A stretch of 64,000 bases of DNA from Pseudomonadota bacterium (GTDB lineage: Bacteria > Desulfobacterota > Binatia > Binatales > Binataceae), in NCBI GenBank assembly GCA_021324855.1, contig JAJPIG010000018.1, positions 124,001 through 188,000 on the forward strand, in the 5' to 3' direction. The position numbers were made by a program, and so were the translations under genes. The notes under the pieces are model-generated. The model did not search any database, was not told the DNA's origin, and was given only the letters and a program-made list of their open reading frames with translations. Positions 44,876-52,887 of the stretch are shown in pieces; within the stretch, counting starts at the first letter, position 1; each line of letters opens with the position of its first letter.

Positions 44876-45514
44876 ATGGCGACGTATCGGCCGCGCGATC
44901 GTTTTTTTCAGAAGGCCCGCGAAAAGGGGCTGCCATCGCGCGCAGCGTTCAAGATCGAAGAACTGCTCGACCGATATCACCTGGCCCGCCCCGGCGCCCG
45001 AGTGGTCGATCTGGGATGTGCGCCTGGCGGATGGCTCGCGATACTGGCGCGCGCGGTTGGGCCGCGTGGAAAAGTAGTCGGCGTTGATCTGGTTCAATGC
45101 CGCACGCCTGCCGGCGAAGTAAAAATCATCGTTGGTGACATCCGCGAACCCGCCGTACGCGCCGGGATCATCACGGCATTGGGCGGAAGCGCCGACCTCG
45201 TGACGAGCGATCTCGCGCCGAAGCTCAGCGGGATCGCGGATCGCGATCAGGCGCGGATGGAAGAGCTGGTTGATGCGGCGCTCGACTTCGCCGCCGCGAC
45301 GCTCCGGCTGGGCGGCGCAATGATCGCAAAGGTCTTCATGGGCGCGGGGTTTGAAAATTTCGTCAAACGCTTTCGGCGCGATTTCGAACTCGTCGTAATC
45401 ACGCGCACGCGTGCGAGTCGGCCGGGCTCGGCCGAGCTTTATGTGGTTGCGCGCGGCTTCCGCGCCGCCGCGGTCCATCGCAGCGGTCAGCAGCCTGCCC
45501 AAGGAACGGAGTGA
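44876..45514 (+). CDS. rlmE: 23S rRNA (uridine-2'-O)-methyltransferase RlmE/FtsJ
   Basis: A 212-residue SAM-dependent methyltransferase that modifies U2552 of 23S rRNA in the ribosomal A-loop. The SAM motif is DLGCAPGGWL; the family K-D-K-E tetrad can be followed as K in AAFKIEELL, D in VTSDLAPKLSG, K in MIAKVFMG and E in RPGSAELYVV. The length is normal for RlmE. ATG 44876 starts the family match, and 44864 is an alternative. Its stop lies 4 nt before the start of the next gene. Confidence 0.94.
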   Translation: MATYRPRDRFFQKAREKGLPSRAAFKIEELLDRYHLARPGARVVDLGCAPGGWLAILARAVGPRGKVVGVDLVQCRTPAGEVKIIVGDIREPAVRAGIITALGGSADLVTSDLAPKLSGIADRDQARMEELVDAALDFAAATLRLGGAMIAKVFMGAGFENFVKRFRRDFELVVITRTRASRPGSAELYVVARGFRAAAVHRSGQQPAQGTE

Positions 45515-45518
45515 AGCA

Positions 45519-46355
45519 ATGAAACCCGCTATCGGCATTCAACTCGGACTCTCGACGCTGGTCCTCGCCATCTGCGCATCAGGCTGCCTCGGCCGGCACG
45601 CTGCGGAGGCTTCGCCATCCGACGTAAAGGTTGAGGTCGGGCAGGTCGGCGTAGATGACCAGACCGGCATGCACTACGTGATGCTTCGCGATCGCGAAGG
45701 CCGCTCGCTGCCGATCATGATCGGTGACGAAGAGGCGCGCGCGATCCTGCTGGCGATGCACGGCATCAGGATGGAGCGTCCGCTCACCGCTCAACTGCTG
45801 AGCACGGTAATCGAAAAAACCGGCAATCACCTGGATCGCGCGGTCGTCAACGCAGTCCAAAACCAAACCTACTACGCCTATCTTGAACTCGACGACGGCC
45901 GCTATCGCATCGATTGCCGACCGAGCGACGCGATCGCGCTCGCGATGGATACCGACGCGCCCATCTATGTGAACGACCGTCTGCTCGAGAAGGCTTCCAC
46001 CGGGTCGGCTCCGTCCGGACAGATTCCGGCCGTTCGTCAAGCGCTCGGCCTGACGCTCCAGGAGCTGACGCCCGACGTCGCCGGTTATTTCGATGCCGCA
46101 CCGAACAGCGGCTTGCTCGTGGTCGATGCGGCAGGCGCGGCGGCCGCGGCCGGTATTGCGCGCGGCGATATCATCGTGCGTCTCGACGGTGCGCCGCTGA
46201 AAACGCTCGATGCGTTCGACGCGGCGGCGGCGAAACTCGACTCGAATGCCGCGGTTACAATGGTCGTGCGGCATGCAGGCGTCGAACGGAAGGTAAGCTT
46301 TACGAATTCGGCCGCGCCCGCGCTCAGCCGCGGCGAATCATCACAGCGCGGATGA
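45519..46355 (+). CDS. Lipoprotein with bifunctional nuclease (DUF151) domain and PDZ domain
   Basis: A 278-residue protein with a lipobox signal (LSTLVLAICASGC), then a BFN/DUF151 domain (about 40-150: GMHYVMLRDREGRSLPIMIGDEEARAI, and YYAYLELDDGRYRIDCRPSDAIALAM), and a PDZ-type domain near 180-265 (NSGLLVVDAAGAAAAAGIARGDIIVRLDGAPL). The BFN domain is normally found in cytoplasmic proteins of about 150-200 residues. Fused to a lipoprotein signal and a PDZ domain, it would act outside the inner membrane, so its role there may be binding rather than nuclease activity. AAGGA precedes ATG 45519, 4 nt after rlmE. Confidence 0.88.
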   Translation: MKPAIGIQLGLSTLVLAICASGCLGRHAAEASPSDVKVEVGQVGVDDQTGMHYVMLRDREGRSLPIMIGDEEARAILLAMHGIRMERPLTAQLLSTVIEKTGNHLDRAVVNAVQNQTYYAYLELDDGRYRIDCRPSDAIALAMDTDAPIYVNDRLLEKASTGSAPSGQIPAVRQALGLTLQELTPDVAGYFDAAPNSGLLVVDAAGAAAAAGIARGDIIVRLDGAPLKTLDAFDAAAAKLDSNAAVTMVVRHAGVERKVSFTNSAAPALSRGESSQRG

Positions 46356-48039
46356 ACCGCGGATCGATCGGTGCGGAAGGATCGAGCCCTGCTAGATCGT
46401 CGCGAATCAAATTGAGACATGAACCGACGAAACCGGCGGCGCGCTTGCGTACGGTCTCATCCAGCCGCTCGTCGAGCAGTTCATCGACCCGCCGTTCGAA
46501 CTCGGGACGCAGTTCGTAGGGCGGTCCGGTGCGCGTCATGATCGCGTCGCGCATCTCGCCGAGACGCTCGGGCTCGATCGGATCGATGCTCGTCTGCCGG
46601 TCCATTGCCCAGCGCGCAAGCGCCGTCAGCAGCACCTGGCTGAGACGGATCTCGTGGCCGGCGACCGCGGCGCGAAATCCGGGCGCAGCGAGATCCAGCG
46701 CCAGCAGGCTACGGAACAGCTCGGGCATCGCGGCGATCTGCTCCAGGAGCCCGTAGGCGAGATGTAAATCGCGCATCGAGCGGAAATCGCGCATCGCCAT
46801 CGAGCCGCCTCGATCCAGCGCCGCATAGAAACGCGGCTGACGCTCAAGGAATCCAGCCAGCGCTTCGCGGTAGGGCGAGTCAAGATACGCGATGTCTCGC
46901 GCGGCGCCCGCCTCGAGCCCGAGCCTTCCGACCACTTCCTCGGCGCGCTTGCGCAGATCGATCGTGAGGCTCACGCCAAGTCGGAAGAGCAACTTCAGAT
47001 GAGTGTCGCGCAGATGCTCGATCGCGGCGCGCAGCTCGCCGCCCGCCAGATGCTCCAGCGCGAGGTTCAGGTAATCGTGCGTCATCTCGACCGAGACGCG
47101 GACCGCATCGAGGTCGCCGAAATCGACGGCGCGCGCGACCAGCAACTGATTCGTGACCATCGCCATCTCGCTGCGCAATTGACGTTTGCCCTGGGCGGCG
47201 AAGCCGGCGGTGAGCGCGGTGTTGAACAGCGAATGGTCGGAGTCGGCGGTCACCGGCGCCATGTCGGGCGGCACGAGGTCGCCTTCATCGGGCAGGTCGG
47301 TGCGGCTCGGCGCCGGATAGCTGCGGCGGATTTCGAGAAAGCGCTGCGGATTCACATAAGCGAAAACGTCCTGCGCATCGAAATAGTCGGGAAAGCCGCG
47401 GTCAGCGAGCCGCGCGGAGCGGAACTGGTACGCCTGCTCCTCGAGCTCCGCTTCGACGCCCCAGTAGATCTCCTCCATCAGGCTCGTGAAATAGTTGTAA
47501 TCGCGCTCGAAGGCCTCTTCGAGAAATTCCTGGATGTGCGCGCCGAGCGTGTCATAGCGCGTAAACTCAATCAGGTAATGCTCGTCGAACTGCACAAAGC
47601 GATCGGAGGGCGCTTCAGGCAGCGTCTGCGGATCCTCGAGCCGATAGACGCGCAGGTAACGCCGCAACAGCAGCGCGACCAGCTCGAGGTCGAGCTCCAT
47701 CAGGCCCTCGGCCATCCGCTTGCGGCCCGATTCGGCGAGCGCCTCGATCCACTCGCGCATCCGCTTGAAATTCGGCCGGTCCTTGTCCCAGCAATCGAGA
47801 TCGAACAGCCATCGCACCTGCTCCGGCACCGCCATGCTCAGCAGATCGCCCGCGTCGGCGACGCCGATTTCCTTGAGCGTGTAGAAGAGCGTGTCAGGCG
47901 CGAAGGATTGGACCAGCCGCTCGGCTTCGGGCGAGGCGAGAATCAGATCGCGCTTCTGGCGCGCGGGCAGGCCGTAGAGAAATTCGAGTTTCTCCTGGAA
48001 CGGCAGATTGACGAACTCGCTTTGTCTGGCTGAAGGCAT
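46324..48039 (-). CDS. DUF6178 family protein
   Basis: A 571-residue cytoplasmic protein. It matches the uncharacterised DUF6178 family found mainly in delta-proteobacterial and related genomes: N-terminal LPARQKRDLILASPEAERLV, then the signature MELDLELVALLLRRYLRVY, ERDYNYFTSLMEEIYWGVEAELEEQAYQFRSARLADRGFPDY, and PQRFLEIRR. The length and order of these elements are normal. The Met at 48039 (PSARQSEF) is chosen. The stop overlaps the end of the BFN lipoprotein gene on the other strand by about 32 nt (convergent genes). The function is unknown; it is useful as a taxonomic hint. Confidence 0.85.
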   Translation of the reverse strand: MPSARQSEFVNLPFQEKLEFLYGLPARQKRDLILASPEAERLVQSFAPDTLFYTLKEIGVADAGDLLSMAVPEQVRWLFDLDCWDKDRPNFKRMREWIEALAESGRKRMAEGLMELDLELVALLLRRYLRVYRLEDPQTLPEAPSDRFVQFDEHYLIEFTRYDTLGAHIQEFLEEAFERDYNYFTSLMEEIYWGVEAELEEQAYQFRSARLADRGFPDYFDAQDVFAYVNPQRFLEIRRSYPAPSRTDLPDEGDLVPPDMAPVTADSDHSLFNTALTAGFAAQGKRQLRSEMAMVTNQLLVARAVDFGDLDAVRVSVEMTHDYLNLALEHLAGGELRAAIEHLRDTHLKLLFRLGVSLTIDLRKRAEEVVGRLGLEAGAARDIAYLDSPYREALAGFLERQPRFYAALDRGGSMAMRDFRSMRDLHLAYGLLEQIAAMPELFRSLLALDLAAPGFRAAVAGHEIRLSQVLLTALARWAMDRQTSIDPIEPERLGEMRDAIMTRTGPPYELRPEFERRVDELLDERLDETVRKRAAGFVGSCLNLIRDDLAGLDPSAPIDPRFIRAVMIRRG

Positions 48040-48119
48040 GATCGACGCACGGTGATCTAGCTTCGAAAAAGGTACTCCGCGCTTTTGAACCGGATCAAGC
48101 AAGCGCGTGAAATAGCGGT

Positions 48120-48147
48120 TTGATAGGCGATCATATTAGATGATAAG
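48120..48147 (+). promoter_or_regulatory. Candidate promoter for the second dioxygenase cluster
   Basis: TTGATA (48120-48125) and GATAAG (48142-48147) are separated by 16 nt, in the divergent gap between the DUF6178 gene and the dioxygenase. The region is A/T-richer than the surrounding sequence. Low confidence, by eye only. Confidence 0.3.
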
Positions 48148-48201
48148 TAGCAAGTAGGGGCGGCGGGTTTCTCTGAAAACGCGGGCACTAAGGACATGAC
48201 G

Positions 48202-49482
48202 ATGCATGCGAATGGCAGGATGAAGCTGGTGGTCGACGATCAGCGTCGTGGTCTGTTCCGGGTTCATCGCTCGGTGTTCGTGTCGCCGGAAATTCTCGAA
48301 CTCGAGCGCCGCAACGTCTTCGATCGTTCCTGGCTCTACGTCGGGCACGAATCCGAAGTGCGCAACCCCGGCGACTTCGTCGCGCGGGATGTAGGCGGCC
48401 GGCCGCTGATCATGATTCGCGGAACCGACGGTCAGCTTCGCGTGCTGATCAATTCATGCACTCATCGCGGCGCCCAGGTGTGCCGTGAGACGTCGGGCAA
48501 CGCGAAAACCTTCCAGTGCTTTTATCACGCCTGGACCTTCAACAATCAGGGTGAGCTGGCCGGCGTGCCCGATGCCGCCGGATACGGCGGCTGGTTCCGC
48601 AAGGAAGAACTCGGGCTCAAACAACCCCCGCGCATCGCGAGCTATCGCGGGCTGATTTTCACCTCGTTCGATCCAGCGATCGAGGATTTGACCGACTACC
48701 TGGCCGGCGCGAAAGAGGTCCTGGACACGATTCTCGATCAGGCCGAGGACGGGATGCAGATCGCGGCGGGGACGCAGAGCTATTCTTTCCGCGCCAACTG
48801 GAAGCTGCTGGTTGAGAACAGCATCGACGGCTACCATCTGCGCTCGACTCATCATACTTATCTCGAATACCTGAAGAGTGTCGGCGCGGACTTTGGTCGC
48901 CCGTTCCGTGGCTATGGACGCTCGCTCGGCAACGGCCATGCGGTGATCGAGCATAGCGGTCCGATGGGCCGGCCGTGCGCGTTGTGGGAGCCGCGATGGG
49001 GCGAAGAGGTCAGGCGCGAGATCGAAGCGATCAAGGCTCGCCTGGTCGCGCGCTTCGGGCCTGAGCGCGCCGAGCGCATCGCCGAATGGAACCGCAACCT
49101 GCTCATCTACCCGAACCTGGTCATCAACGACATCATGTCGCTTACCGTCCGCACCTTTTATCCCGTCGAGCCCGGATATCTCGAGGTCTCGGCGTGGGCG
49201 ATGATGCCGCGCAGCGAAGGCGCGCGATGGCATGCATTGCGGCTCGACAACTTCCTGACCTTTCTCGGGCCCGGCGGTTTCGCCACGCCCGACGATCTGT
49301 CGGCGCTCGATTCGTGCCAGCTCGGCTTTCGCGGCTGCAAGGAAACCGAGTGGTCCGACATCTCGCGCGGGATGACCCGCGATCCGGATGTCACGGACGA
49401 GGAGCAGATGCGCGCGTTTTGGCGGCGCTGGTCGGAGCAGATGGAAGGCGGCTCGACCGCACGCAAGCGGGCCGTCGCCTGA
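48202..49482 (+). CDS. Ring-hydroxylating dioxygenase large subunit, copy alpha-3
   Basis: A 426-residue catalytic subunit of another Rieske dioxygenase. Rieske ligands are in CTHRGAQVC (C, H) and CFYHAWTF, where the usual YHGW reads YHAW, a small oddity. The iron site DGYHLRSTHHTY has Asp, His and His. It is only distantly related to alpha-1 and alpha-2, so it is a separate system, not a third tandem copy. AAGGA at 48190-48194 fits the ATG at 48202 better (7 nt) than the ATG at 48196 (1 nt). A beta subunit and an SDR follow. Confidence 0.92.
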   Translation: MHANGRMKLVVDDQRRGLFRVHRSVFVSPEILELERRNVFDRSWLYVGHESEVRNPGDFVARDVGGRPLIMIRGTDGQLRVLINSCTHRGAQVCRETSGNAKTFQCFYHAWTFNNQGELAGVPDAAGYGGWFRKEELGLKQPPRIASYRGLIFTSFDPAIEDLTDYLAGAKEVLDTILDQAEDGMQIAAGTQSYSFRANWKLLVENSIDGYHLRSTHHTYLEYLKSVGADFGRPFRGYGRSLGNGHAVIEHSGPMGRPCALWEPRWGEEVRREIEAIKARLVARFGPERAERIAEWNRNLLIYPNLVINDIMSLTVRTFYPVEPGYLEVSAWAMMPRSEGARWHALRLDNFLTFLGPGGFATPDDLSALDSCQLGFRGCKETEWSDISRGMTRDPDVTDEEQMRAFWRRWSEQMEGGSTARKRAVA

Positions 49483-49576
49483 CGATCTTCGATCGCGCTT
49501 CATTGACATCGTCGAGATTGGAAAAAAGACCGCGGAGCGTTGTATCGTCCACACACCGACGCTTGAGGGGTGGGCT

Positions 49577-50053
49577 ATGCTGACACGGGCCGAAGCTGAA
49601 GATTTCCTCTACAACGAAGCCGCGATCCTCGACGAATGGCGGCTGCGCGACTGGCTCGCGCTGTTCACCGAAGAGGCGCAGTACTGGGTGCCGTCGACCG
49701 ACCGGCCGCAGGGCACCCCCGATACGACGCTCTTCCTGATCGCCGACGACATGACGCGGCTTCGCGCGCGCATCGCGCGGCTCGAAAGCCCGCACGCGCA
49801 CGCCGAATTTCCGCGCTCGCGCACGCGCCGGATGATCAACAATGTGCGGGTGTTGAAGGATGACGGAGCAGAGATCATCTTGTCGTCGAACTTCGTCGTT
49901 TATCGTTTCCGCGGCGAGATTTCGGACTATTACGTCGGTCATTATGAGCACCACCTGCGCCGCGTCGATGGCGGGCTGAAGATCAACCTGCGCAAGGCGA
50001 TACTCGATTTCGAGGCGCTGCGGCCGGCCGGCAAGGTCAGCATCATTTTGTAA
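49577..50053 (+). CDS. Ring-hydroxylating dioxygenase small (beta) subunit, second copy
   Basis: A 158-residue NTF2/SnoaL-like small subunit. It begins LTRAEAEDFLYNEAAILDEWRLRDWLALFTEEAQYWVP, exactly the family pattern, and contains RARIARLESPHAHAEFPRSRTRRMINNV. It pairs with alpha-3 although a 94-nt gap separates them, longer than in the first cluster; the gap contains no further gene. ATG 49577 is the start of the match; the open frame further upstream overlaps alpha-3. It precedes an SDR by 23 nt. Confidence 0.92.
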   Translation: MLTRAEAEDFLYNEAAILDEWRLRDWLALFTEEAQYWVPSTDRPQGTPDTTLFLIADDMTRLRARIARLESPHAHAEFPRSRTRRMINNVRVLKDDGAEIILSSNFVVYRFRGEISDYYVGHYEHHLRRVDGGLKINLRKAILDFEALRPAGKVSIIL

Positions 50054-50076
50054 TCCGGCGCTCGAGGAGAACGACC

Positions 50077-50832
50077 ATGGCGAGATTCACTGACCAGGTG
50101 GCGATCGTTACCGGCGCTGCCGGCGGCATCGGCCTCGGCATCGCACGCCGGCTGGCTTCCGAAGGCGCGGCGATCGTGATCGGCGACGTTTCCGACCACG
50201 CGCGCGCCGCAGCCGACGATATCGGCAAGCGCTACAACGTGCGCACGCTCTCCTTCGTTGGTGACCTCAGTCAGCCGGGCGTTGCTGAGAAGATGACGGC
50301 TGAGGCGGAGAAGGCTTTCGGGCGAATCGACGTGCTGGTCAACAACGCCGGCGGCGGCATCCTGCGTCATTCATTGGAACATACCGAGGAGACGCTGCAG
50401 GCGACCATCAACCGCAATCTGTGGACGATGCTGCGCTGCACGCTCGCGGTGCTGCCGCGGATGAAGCAGCGCCGCTACGGCCGGATCGTCAGCCTCGGTG
50501 CGGACTCAGTCTACACCGGCCTTGACCTGCATGCGATCTACAACGGCGCGAAGGGTGGAGTGCACGGAGCGACGGTCGGGTTTGCGCGCGAAGTCGCCCG
50601 CGACGGCATCACGGTCAACGCCGTCGCGCCATGCGGCGTCGAGACCGAAGAGGTAAAGAAGGCCGCGGCTGCGAATCATCCGCTGATTCAAGCGATGATG
50701 TCGATGATCCCGATGGGCCGCATGGCGCAGATCGAAGACGTTGCGGCGGCGGTCGCGTTCCTCGCTTCGGGCGAGGCCGGCTTCATCACCGGTCAGATCC
50801 TGAGCATCAACGGCGGCACCGCGATGGGGTGA
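50077..50832 (+). CDS. SDR-family dehydrogenase, possibly a cis-dihydrodiol dehydrogenase
   Basis: A 251-residue classical SDR with TGAAGGIGLGIARRL, NNAGGG, the catalytic IYNGAKGGVHGATVG (Tyr and Lys) and FLASGEAGFITGQILSINGGTAM. As the third gene behind the alpha-3/beta pair, it is a candidate to oxidise the cis-dihydrodiol product of the dioxygenase to a catechol; this is an inference from position, since the fold alone also fits 3-oxoacyl-ACP reductases. Its last base is 73 nt from the first prophage gene, so it marks the host side of the prophage junction. Confidence 0.88.
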   Translation: MARFTDQVAIVTGAAGGIGLGIARRLASEGAAIVIGDVSDHARAAADDIGKRYNVRTLSFVGDLSQPGVAEKMTAEAEKAFGRIDVLVNNAGGGILRHSLEHTEETLQATINRNLWTMLRCTLAVLPRMKQRRYGRIVSLGADSVYTGLDLHAIYNGAKGGVHGATVGFAREVARDGITVNAVAPCGVETEEVKKAAAANHPLIQAMMSMIPMGRMAQIEDVAAAVAFLASGEAGFITGQILSINGGTAMG

Positions 50833-50905
50833 ACTGCTTCTGATACCAGTTAATTTTGGCCCACGGGTGTAACTGCGCAAAAGCCATCGCCCCCGAGAAG
50901 CGCAT
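50833..50905. other. Candidate prophage boundary (host SDR to tail-fibre end)
   Basis: This 73-nt stretch separates the intact host SDR gene from the last prophage tail gene on the opposite strand. It contains no ORF, tRNA, or obvious hairpin. If the prophage is Mu-like it would have no site-specific attachment sequence; if it is P2-like an attL would be in or near here. The matching second end lies beyond the window, so no att duplication could be checked. Confidence 0.4.
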
Positions 50906-51475
50906 TCAGAATCCGATTGCCAGCCAGTAAAAACCGTAGACGTAGGTGCTCGACTGGCCGACCGGAATATTATTGAGTTCGATGCTCGCGTTTGCGGCCG
51001 TGAACTGAACGATCTCGGGCACCCATTCGTTTAGATCGGGCGCGGTTTTCGACGGATTGCGTGCCGGCGTCGCATTCGCCCAGAGGCAAAGGTTTGGAAA
51101 CGGGACAGGCCAGGTAAGCGTGATTTCAGTGTCACCGCCACCGATGTTCGCATTATATTGGTAGAAGCCCCACTGTATGACGGCAATGACCGAGCCGCGG
51201 TTTATGTCCGCGATCGGAATCTCGAGATAGCCGTTGGTCTGCAGCGATCCGGTGAACTTCCCCATGAACGCCAGCAGCGCGCCGATGTTGGTGATGTTGG
51301 TGTCCTGACGCTGCTTCAGAAACGCGGTGCGATTGGCGAGCTGCTGATGCGGCTGATTGGAGAGTCCGATGCCGCCGAAGCTTGCGCCGGCCGCAGCGCC
51401 CTCGACCGCGTCAGTCGCCTGAATCTCGTAAACCTCGTCGGCCGTGAAAGCGGGAGCATCAATCAAGGTTGCCAT
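50906..51475 (-). CDS. Prophage tail fibre-like protein
   Basis: A 189-residue phage protein, the most promoter-distal of the tail genes. The segment SNQPHQQLANRTAFLKQRQDTNI is the recurrent motif of short tail-fibre proteins that comes after an N-terminal attachment part. The C-terminal half is beta-rich with aromatic residues (QWGFYQYNANIGGG, SSTYVYGFYWLAIGF). It may bind the host surface. At 189 residues it is short for a fibre, and no fibre-assembly chaperone follows, so binding specificity might depend on other proteins. The Met at 51475 is the natural start; a longer frame overlaps the next gene. Confidence 0.7.
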   Translation of the reverse strand: MATLIDAPAFTADEVYEIQATDAVEGAAAGASFGGIGLSNQPHQQLANRTAFLKQRQDTNITNIGALLAFMGKFTGSLQTNGYLEIPIADINRGSVIAVIQWGFYQYNANIGGGDTEITLTWPVPFPNLCLWANATPARNPSKTAPDLNEWVPEIVQFTAANASIELNNIPVGQSSTYVYGFYWLAIGF

Positions 51476-51504
51476 CGATTTTACTCCGGGCGGCGTATGA
51501 GCCG

Positions 51505-52023
51505 TCAGAAGGTGAGTGTCCAGGTGCCCGACAAGCTCATCCCGGCGCCGAAGGTGATCGGCGCGATCGTCTTGCGCGCGAGCAGGATGGTCGGTGAGTT
51601 GGCGCCCGGCAGCGTGACGCCGGTCGGATTCGCGAACAGCCCGAGCTCCTGGATTACGAGCCCCATCGCACCGCTGTCCGATCCGGTGAGGCTCCAGTTG
51701 AACTGCACGCTGCCCGGGCCCGGCGTCGTGCCGTTCTCGGCGTGGCTGTCGAGCGCCTTGTAATAGGCCGGCGCGGTGAGTCCCGAATCGTTGACCGTCG
51801 GCGCGGTCGATCCCGATCCGAAGCCGACTGCTGAGGCATACTGCCCCGCGGTATCTCCGCCCAACAGCGAGGCAAGCGCGGGCAGGCCCGCATTGACGAA
51901 CAGGTTGCGTCCGTCGATTTCCGCGACGATCCTGTTTTCGCATCGCACGCAAATTTTGACCATCCCCGACGGGCGCGGGATTGCGCAGGCCGCCATTTCG
52001 AGGCTCGGCCGGATTCGTTTCAT
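51505..52023 (-). CDS. Prophage tail-associated hypothetical protein
   Basis: A 172-residue protein in the tail cluster, between gpI and the fibre-like gene. I do not recognise a named family. It contains GLVIQELGLFANPTGVTLPGANSPTILLARKTIAPITFG, a pattern often seen in uncharacterised tail-end phage proteins with the phrase ELGLFA and a C-terminal beta strand. It could belong to the fibre or its network. The start (MKRIRPSLEM) is 1 nt from the stop of gpI, so it is in the same operon. Confidence 0.6.
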   Translation of the reverse strand: MKRIRPSLEMAACAIPRPSGMVKICVRCENRIVAEIDGRNLFVNAGLPALASLLGGDTAGQYASAVGFGSGSTAPTVNDSGLTAPAYYKALDSHAENGTTPGPGSVQFNWSLTGSDSGAMGLVIQELGLFANPTGVTLPGANSPTILLARKTIAPITFGAGMSLSGTWTLTF

Positions 52024-52024
52024 T

Positions 52025-52882
52025 TCATCCTCCTTGAAGGACCGCAGCGCCGCCGATGGTCAGCGCCGAGTCCGCCACGTTCGGCTCATTCGCGCCGTAC
52101 GTGATGCCACTATGTCGAAAGTGAGCGTTGTAAAGCGGAGCCGCGGGCCCATACTGATCGACAAGCGGGGCCGGCGCGAAATGCAGTGCGAAGCTGTCGA
52201 CGGCCGACGGTGCGGTGTCAAGTTCGATTTGCGCGATGCCACCGGCGTTGAGTTGAACGACCGGAACCGGCGCGTCGTCGAGCAGCGGCGGAACGATAAA
52301 CCATACTGAATCGAGCCAGGCACGCGCCGGCTTGAAGAAATCGACTGCCGCGGCGATCAGGTTCGCGTCGCCGGAGTCGGCCGACTGGTTCGCTTCAAGC
52401 GCGATCAGCACGCGGAAAACCGCCCATCCCTGACTCGCCGGATACGCAGTCCCGCCCCAGCTATTCTGGCCTTCGAGTAACGTCACATCGGTCCATCCGA
52501 GCTGCGCGAGCGCGCGTTTGATCGCCGCGGGGGTGCCGCGTACGCGATGCAGCGCGATGGCGTTCTCGATCATCGTGCGCTGGACGGTTGAAGAAGGCGC
52601 GCCCGCGAGCGGTGTGCCGATCAGGTCGATCGAGGTCAGGGCGTCGATGTTGGTGATCGAATCGATATCGAGCGCGCCCGAGCTGAACGCTCCCAGCAAT
52701 TGCCAGAAAGGCGACAGGATATCGAACTGCCAGGCGAGAAAAGGCAATGCCGAGTCGGGCACGGACGCGATGCGGTAGACGAGGAGCGGCGTAAGGTCGA
52801 GCGCACCGAGCCGCTCGATCAGCACCAGCATCGCCTGGCTGCGCGCGTCGTTGATCGAAGGCTGGATCGTGAGTTGCGCCAT
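52025..52882 (-). CDS. Phage tail protein I (P2 gpI-type)
   Basis: A 285-residue baseplate protein. The N-terminal part RIASVPDSALPFLAWQFDI and the central VQRTMIENAIALHRVRGTPAAIKRALAQLGW are recognisable P2 gpI features. The C-terminal part, after about residue 200, is longer than in P2 and probably binds tail fibres. It follows gpJ by 5 nt and is in turn followed by the two distal genes. gpI and gpJ form the wedge that joins the baseplate to fibres. Confidence 0.88.
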   Translation of the reverse strand: MAQLTIQPSINDARSQAMLVLIERLGALDLTPLLVYRIASVPDSALPFLAWQFDILSPFWQLLGAFSSGALDIDSITNIDALTSIDLIGTPLAGAPSSTVQRTMIENAIALHRVRGTPAAIKRALAQLGWTDVTLLEGQNSWGGTAYPASQGWAVFRVLIALEANQSADSGDANLIAAAVDFFKPARAWLDSVWFIVPPLLDDAPVPVVQLNAGGIAQIELDTAPSAVDSFALHFAPAPLVDQYGPAAPLYNAHFRHSGITYGANEPNVADSALTIGGAAVLQGG

Positions 52883-52887
52883 CGCGG

